A DNA stretch of 64,000 nucleotides. Origin: Sabethes cyaneus. Its lineage: Eukaryota > Arthropoda > Insecta > Diptera > Culicidae. Positions 60,025 to 64,000 of this stretch are shown here, piece after piece (within the stretch, counting starts at the first letter, position 1; each line of letters begins with the position of its first letter). Under the pieces are notes generated by a model. It did no database searches. It had not been told where the DNA came from and was given only the letters and a program-made list of their open reading frames with translations. The position numbers and the translations under genes are program-made. The stretch lies in contig NC_071354.1 of assembly GCF_943734655.1 (NCBI RefSeq), positions 192,484,911 to 192,548,910 on the forward strand, written 5' to 3'.

Positions 60025-60560
60025 TTGGAGTACATGACAATTAGTCCAAGGGGACTAGAGATTCTGACCTACGACGATTGGCTTGTTAAACCAATTTCAT
60101 TCCTTGAGGTCAACTGGAATGCGTTTTTTTTTTCATCTAGAATCGACCAATGTTCCTTTATTGGCCTTGGTGCTGGCCTTTGGAGTCACATTCCACTCAT
60201 TCAGAATCACAGTGACGCCATTGTCGTTGTACCACTGTTTGATAGAATTTGAATTTAGTCATAACACGCAAGTAGGGCCAGACAAAGCGGTCATCCTCAA
60301 AGTTTCTCCAGAGAAACCAGCAACCACTTCTAAAGGCACCCCTTTTAGTATTTTTGCTAGTCCAGGAGAGCTTCACTTTTCAGTCTGCAACAGCAGATTG
60401 CTTGCCAAATGATAAACTTTTTCGGGTCTTCTGGGTCATTCTACCTATCAAAGGTGGAGTAAGATTCTTGGCTAGGAATTTGTCAGCGAATGTTTTAACG
60501 TCCATAATGAAGCAAACGTATTTCTTCAGTCAGTTCTCGTAGAGCTTGTTTTGGGCATTT
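60025..60560 (-). pseudogene. Degraded DD37E Tc1/mariner transposase fragment
   Basis: Read on the minus strand through frameshifts, the order is F-I-I-W-Q-A-I (near 60410-60440), a broken F-W-P-x-L-A block (near 60275-60290), then QWYNDNGVTVILNEWN (60195-60245). The same order of motifs is found in the elements at 28.4 and 62.6 kb. Confidence 0.65.
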
Positions 60561-60639
60561 TTTTTGGCTTTTGGCGCCTTTTGCGTTATGGTCCGGTACA
60601 ACTTGCGCCCTGAAATCGCTCAAAGCAGCCCTCTCGATC

Positions 60640-60690
60640 GTTTCTTAGAGGTCGCGGATTCGAATCTTCGTAGAATCAGGCCTTTGTTGC
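60640..60690 (+). mobile_element. tRNA-like SINE box-B fragment
   Basis: GGTCGCGGATTCGAATCTTC and the following GTAGAATCAGGCC parallel the fragment at 25930-26045. Confidence 0.35.
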
Positions 60691-60699
60691 CTTTGCCTT

Positions 60700-61480
60700 T
60701 CGCAATCGCTTTAGCATAGGTTTATTTTTTGGCCCCACCACATCTCCCCCGATGAAAGTTGCATTTACCAACACTGAAGCCTCTTGTCAAGGCACATTAC
60801 AAGAGTGGTACTGGCTCGAGGTGCGTAATAACGCCTCTTGTCCATGAGTAAATTGTGTACCCTCGACTGTTCTTTTTGGGTATTACAGAAGTCAAGTTCG
60901 ATGCGATTCTATCAAGCATCCGTCCTTCCGAGATAAAAATTTACAGGTTACTGTTGAATTCACTAAGCAACCAGCCAAAAAGAGAGGAAAATTAAAACAA
61001 CCGAGTTTATATAGTTGGACATCACCATGGTTTGAACATAAACCTATTGTTGGTATAAAGTTTCGCACCAACACTGCTCAAGATTCAGTATTCCTCGGTT
61101 AAGCAAGTGCAAATGGCCTTCCCCTCCTTTCGTTCAAAAGCACCACTCTGATCAATGCGGAGAATTCCCAACCATAACCAGATTTAAAATGACTGTTACG
61201 ACGTGCGAAGAATGGAACAGTCAGTGTTTTGCCTGTTTCTCTTTGGTCTGGCTATAAGAATGGTATTGGTCCGAGGTGCGTAACAAATCTCCGCAATTCC
61301 CGGGTGTTAAAAAAATGTTAAGAAAAAATAGAGAAAATATACCGACAGTACCGAAAGCACGGGTAACCACTGTAGGGGGCAGCCCCCCGCGGAACCCGTT
61401 TCTATTTAGGTGCATGCATTTTTCCACTAGGGTGAACGAGCAGCGAGTTCTCTACATTCCCGACATTTATGGAGGTTGCC
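60700..61480. other. Unassigned sequence with a short direct repeat
   Basis: GGCTCGAGGTGCGTAA at 60812 and GGTCCGAGGTGCGTAA at 61266 sit in similar contexts. No gene is supported. Confidence 0.4.
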
Positions 61481-61690
61481 CGCCCGGTTAGCTCCAGATG
61501 CTACGATGCTGGCCTAACAAGCCAGTTGTCGTATGTTCGAATTTCGACTGGGTGGTGCCGCTACAAAGTTAATAGGATCTTTGCACTAGCCCCGTAATTT
61601 TCCTATACTTTTATAATCGGCTGCGAAGCCTGTCGATAAAGAAGGATCAAGTACTGAAGGACATTTATACCCATGGCTTTGCTTTGCTTG
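61481..61690 (+). mobile_element. tRNA-derived SINE
   Basis: A tRNA-like head (GCCCGGTTAGCTCCAGATGC as box A, TATGTTCGAATTTCGACTGG as box B) is followed by a non-tRNA body with AATAGGATCTTTGCACTAGC and CGGCTGCGAAGCCTGTCG. The tRNA fold is broken in places, and the shared body with 14097-14246 marks it as a SINE, not a tRNA gene. Confidence 0.7.
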
Positions 61691-61724
61691 TGCAGGTTGA
61701 ATGTCGTGAATATTTGCCGTTCAT

Positions 61725-61855
61725 GTTTCGACCATTTTTTATTCGGTCATTTGTGATTCGGACATTAGATCTATCATTCCATTTATTATTTCGGCTATTT
61801 GTGTTTCGGCCTTACGTGATTCGGCCATTCGTGCTTCGACCATTCGTAGGTAATC
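61725..61855 (+). repeat. 15-bp repeat, TTCGGCCATTCGTGA type
   Basis: About six to eight diverged units. Because 15 is a multiple of 3 the frame stays open and gives FRPFVIRPFVLRPFV-like peptide; this is not evidence of a gene. Confidence 0.75.
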
Positions 61856-61869
61856 CAAGCATGCATAAG

Positions 61870-62560
61870 AGAGGGTGTTAGTGTGCAAGCAAAATGTGTA
61901 GGACGATGTTTTTTAAGAATTTTTTACTAGGCTCTTTTTCTAATTCCCGTCGTAATAAGTAAAGCCATTCTAATTTTCATCATTTGCTGGATGGATTTAA
62001 TGAATACTCCAAAAGTTCTTGTGCTGATTTGACTAAAACACACTTACCTTCCGATCCGTGAATTTTGAAATCACTGAAAAGCGACTATTAAAGCATATTA
62101 TTGAAATTACGCAATTGACTTTATTGCTAAAATTCGTCGTACCGTTTTAAAATCCGTCCATCAAAATTTTTCATCGTCCGAACTAAAAATCACAACAATG
62201 TTTACGAAGCTAACGCGCATGTATTTGTGTAGGACGGCATGACAAATGTTATTCTACAACATTTCTGCAGGTTAGGCAAGTTTTCCTGGCTGTAGAATAA
62301 CGACAATGCCTTGCGTGAGTTATTTTCATTTATGAATGACGGAAATTAGAACGATTAGTCGACATTGTCTTCTTCGTCGCACGAAAAAACGTAGGAAATT
62401 TGGCTGGTAGGACTTCTTTAATGATAAAAAGCATTTAAATAGATCTCAGCTCACTTTGATTGATCGCGTATGATAAACAACTAACTAAAATATTAGGGAA
62501 TAACCAGTTTTGCATTGTGTGTCATAAAAATGCTGATATTTTTAATAGTTTGTGCTGGAT
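61870..62560. other. AT-rich sequence, possible small MITE
   Basis: ATTCTAATTTTCATCATTT near 61968 and a diverged inverse near 62335, with a hairpin-like TTATTCTACA...TGTAGAATAA pair at 62250-62300, suggest a palindromic element. Not resolved. Confidence 0.35.
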
Positions 62561-62607
62561 AGGACGGGAATAGGCAATTACGACGATGTAGCAACATACC
62601 CTATGTG

Positions 62608-63300
62608 TTATACCAGTTCGTCCGTGCTTTTATCCACTGTTTCTTCAAAATCAGAGTGTTCTCCAACACTCTCCTTAGGTATTTTACAATGCCTGACCTT
62701 TTCGATGGTCCAAAACTTCTCAATCTGGCGAAGTTCCAACGATTTCGGTGGGTTGACGTCTTTTAGTACGAAAACAACATTGTTATTTCTGTACCGATCA
62801 TACACCGGCCTCGCCAGCTGTGGAAGGAAACTTGGACAAAATAGCATCTCGCCTCCGTGAATTTGCAGGAAGAGACGTACGGCTGACTCATCTTGTCGCA
62901 CCCGCAAAGGGTCAGCCAAACCTAGTTTGTTTTGGCGGATTTCCCCACGTCCGGAACGTCGGTTTCGTCGTCGGCACGGCTTTTGGCCACCGTGTTTTGT
63001 TTGTCGTTCCGGTTCGGTGCCTTTCGGACCTTGAAGATGTGGAGGCCGGCATATTTAATTGTGTTTGGATAAACCAGATGAAAGCATCCGTCTATTCTTC
63101 GCTGCATTACGAATTGCCGGAAGTTTCGGCCGACTTTTGAGCAGACCTAACGTTGTCGTCTGGATTTCTTTGAATAACTTCACCACCCGGGATACCGTCG
63201 AATGATGAATTCCCGGAGGTGTTACCCGTTACATCGAGCCGCAGTCGAATTTTCCACAATGGCACAGGCTTCTTCTCCAATGCCATTTCGATAATCATTT
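62608..63300 (-). pseudogene. Degraded DD37E Tc1/mariner transposase
   Basis: The minus strand gives FKVRKAPNRNDKQNTVAKSR (N-terminal part, near 62990-63060), DDETD (first catalytic Asp region, near 62950) and PQLARPVYDRYRNNNVVFVL. KDVNPPKSLELRQIEKFW follows, covering the region of the catalytic Glu. The second catalytic Asp position (FWPDLA elsewhere) reads FCPSFL, so it is lost. Several frame changes; inactive. No inverted ends found. Confidence 0.75.
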
Positions 63301-64000
63301 GACAGATTGTGACGAAATTCTACCAACGTAAACATTGCACTCTTAGCTATTTTCAGTCAATATTTCTTCATTTTTTACGGCCCCCCGGCACGTCGCCATT
63401 TTTCTGTGACTGAAACTGAAACGTCAAAAACACTGGTCAAAATCACTTCATAGAAAATCAATGCGACGGCCATTGTTGTTTGGGGTAAAATAGTGAGGGG
63501 TCCAACTTAATGGGGGTACTGTCAAACTCTGTAGACCAAGATAGCGATGTCGAGGAGCTGGAGGAGGTTTTTACGCATACGTTAAAAAGATGTTTAGCGT
63601 TTGCGTTAGCGTTTTCGGGTACAGTTTTTGACCTAAGACTTGCATCGTCTTTTTCACTATATAAAGTGTTTACAGTCGTATAAAATCAATTTGATGAAGA
63701 AAAGAGTTCTTCCAAAACCCCCTTGGAATGGTAAAGCATGTTCTATTCTTACTTAGAAATAGATGGATTCCAAAACAAAGTAGCCATTTTTAATGTTGCG
63801 AACTGTAATTTTGTATCTTTTCCACCAATTTCTCCAAACCAAATGCGAATGGTATTTTGAGCACTACATTTTGCAAATGGCAACCCATAAAAGAATTTGA
63901 GTGTGTTCGCTTCTGATATCTGACAAAGGCTGCATCATCTATTACCAAACACCGAAGTATATATGCTCGTTAAATTAAACTCACTTGCAGGAAAACCCAC
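63301..64000. other. Unassigned sequence to the window end
   Basis: No ORF, RNA or element recognised. Confidence 0.4.

Noticed and set aside
61481..61560. Functional tRNA gene
   Set aside because: Box A and box B are recognisable, but stem pairing is imperfect and the segment continues into a SINE body shared with 14097-14246.

Overview
The window looks like nuclear DNA from a mosquito, probably a culicine (Aedes-like). The signs are one large-intron insect gene, dense nested transposable elements, RTE-type retrotransposons, a tRNA-derived SINE, many small MITEs with TA or 2-bp target duplications, and diverged short-period tandem repeats. Genus and species cannot be fixed by eye, and there is nothing bacterial, plasmid-like or CRISPR-like here.

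The one convincing host gene is a TENT5/FAM46 non-canonical poly(A) polymerase on the + strand. Its coding region lies in one exon (55732 acceptor, ATG at 55774, first stop TGA at 57625-57627). The frame stays open for 86 more codons after that TGA, to a second TGA at 57886-57888. The extension is gene-like in composition (Ser/Thr-rich, a Gln run, then a non-repetitive basic end), so stop-codon readthrough is the most interesting possibility in the window. A 92-nt segment at 22915-23006, with good splice sites, may be an upstream 5'UTR exon. If so, most of 23-55.7 kb is one 32.7-kb intron. The likely 3'UTR runs to a poly(A) signal at about 58.3 or 59.58 kb. A possible 107-codon single-exon gene of unknown function lies at 43306-43629.

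Layout. 0.2-5.4 kb: minus-strand RTE fragments, one interrupted by a MITE. 5.4-8.7 kb: mostly unique DNA with ACCG microsatellites. 8.7-10.6 kb: an RTE fragment inside a larger inverted-end element, then a MITE. 10.9-12.0 kb: a 13-bp minisatellite. 12.6-16.6 kb: RTE pieces, MITEs and a SINE. 16.6-18.9 kb: a TCCAAG-type array split by a MITE that is itself split by a solo LTR. 19-36 kb: largely unique sequence with a degraded DD37E transposon, a second CCCGA MITE and scattered repeats. 36.4-47.7 kb: a long inverted repeat, purine-rich arrays, RTE remnants and a tandem element. 48.0-50.5 kb: a broken Tc1/mariner element holding a MITE, then a foldback element. 50.5-55.7 kb: intron sequence with a DDE transposase scrap. 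55.7-59.6 kb: TENT5. 60-64 kb: two degraded DD37E transposases, a SINE and a 15-bp repeat.

The repeats do not work together as a system. They record successive insertions, and several nestings can be ordered from target-site duplications read directly in the sequence.
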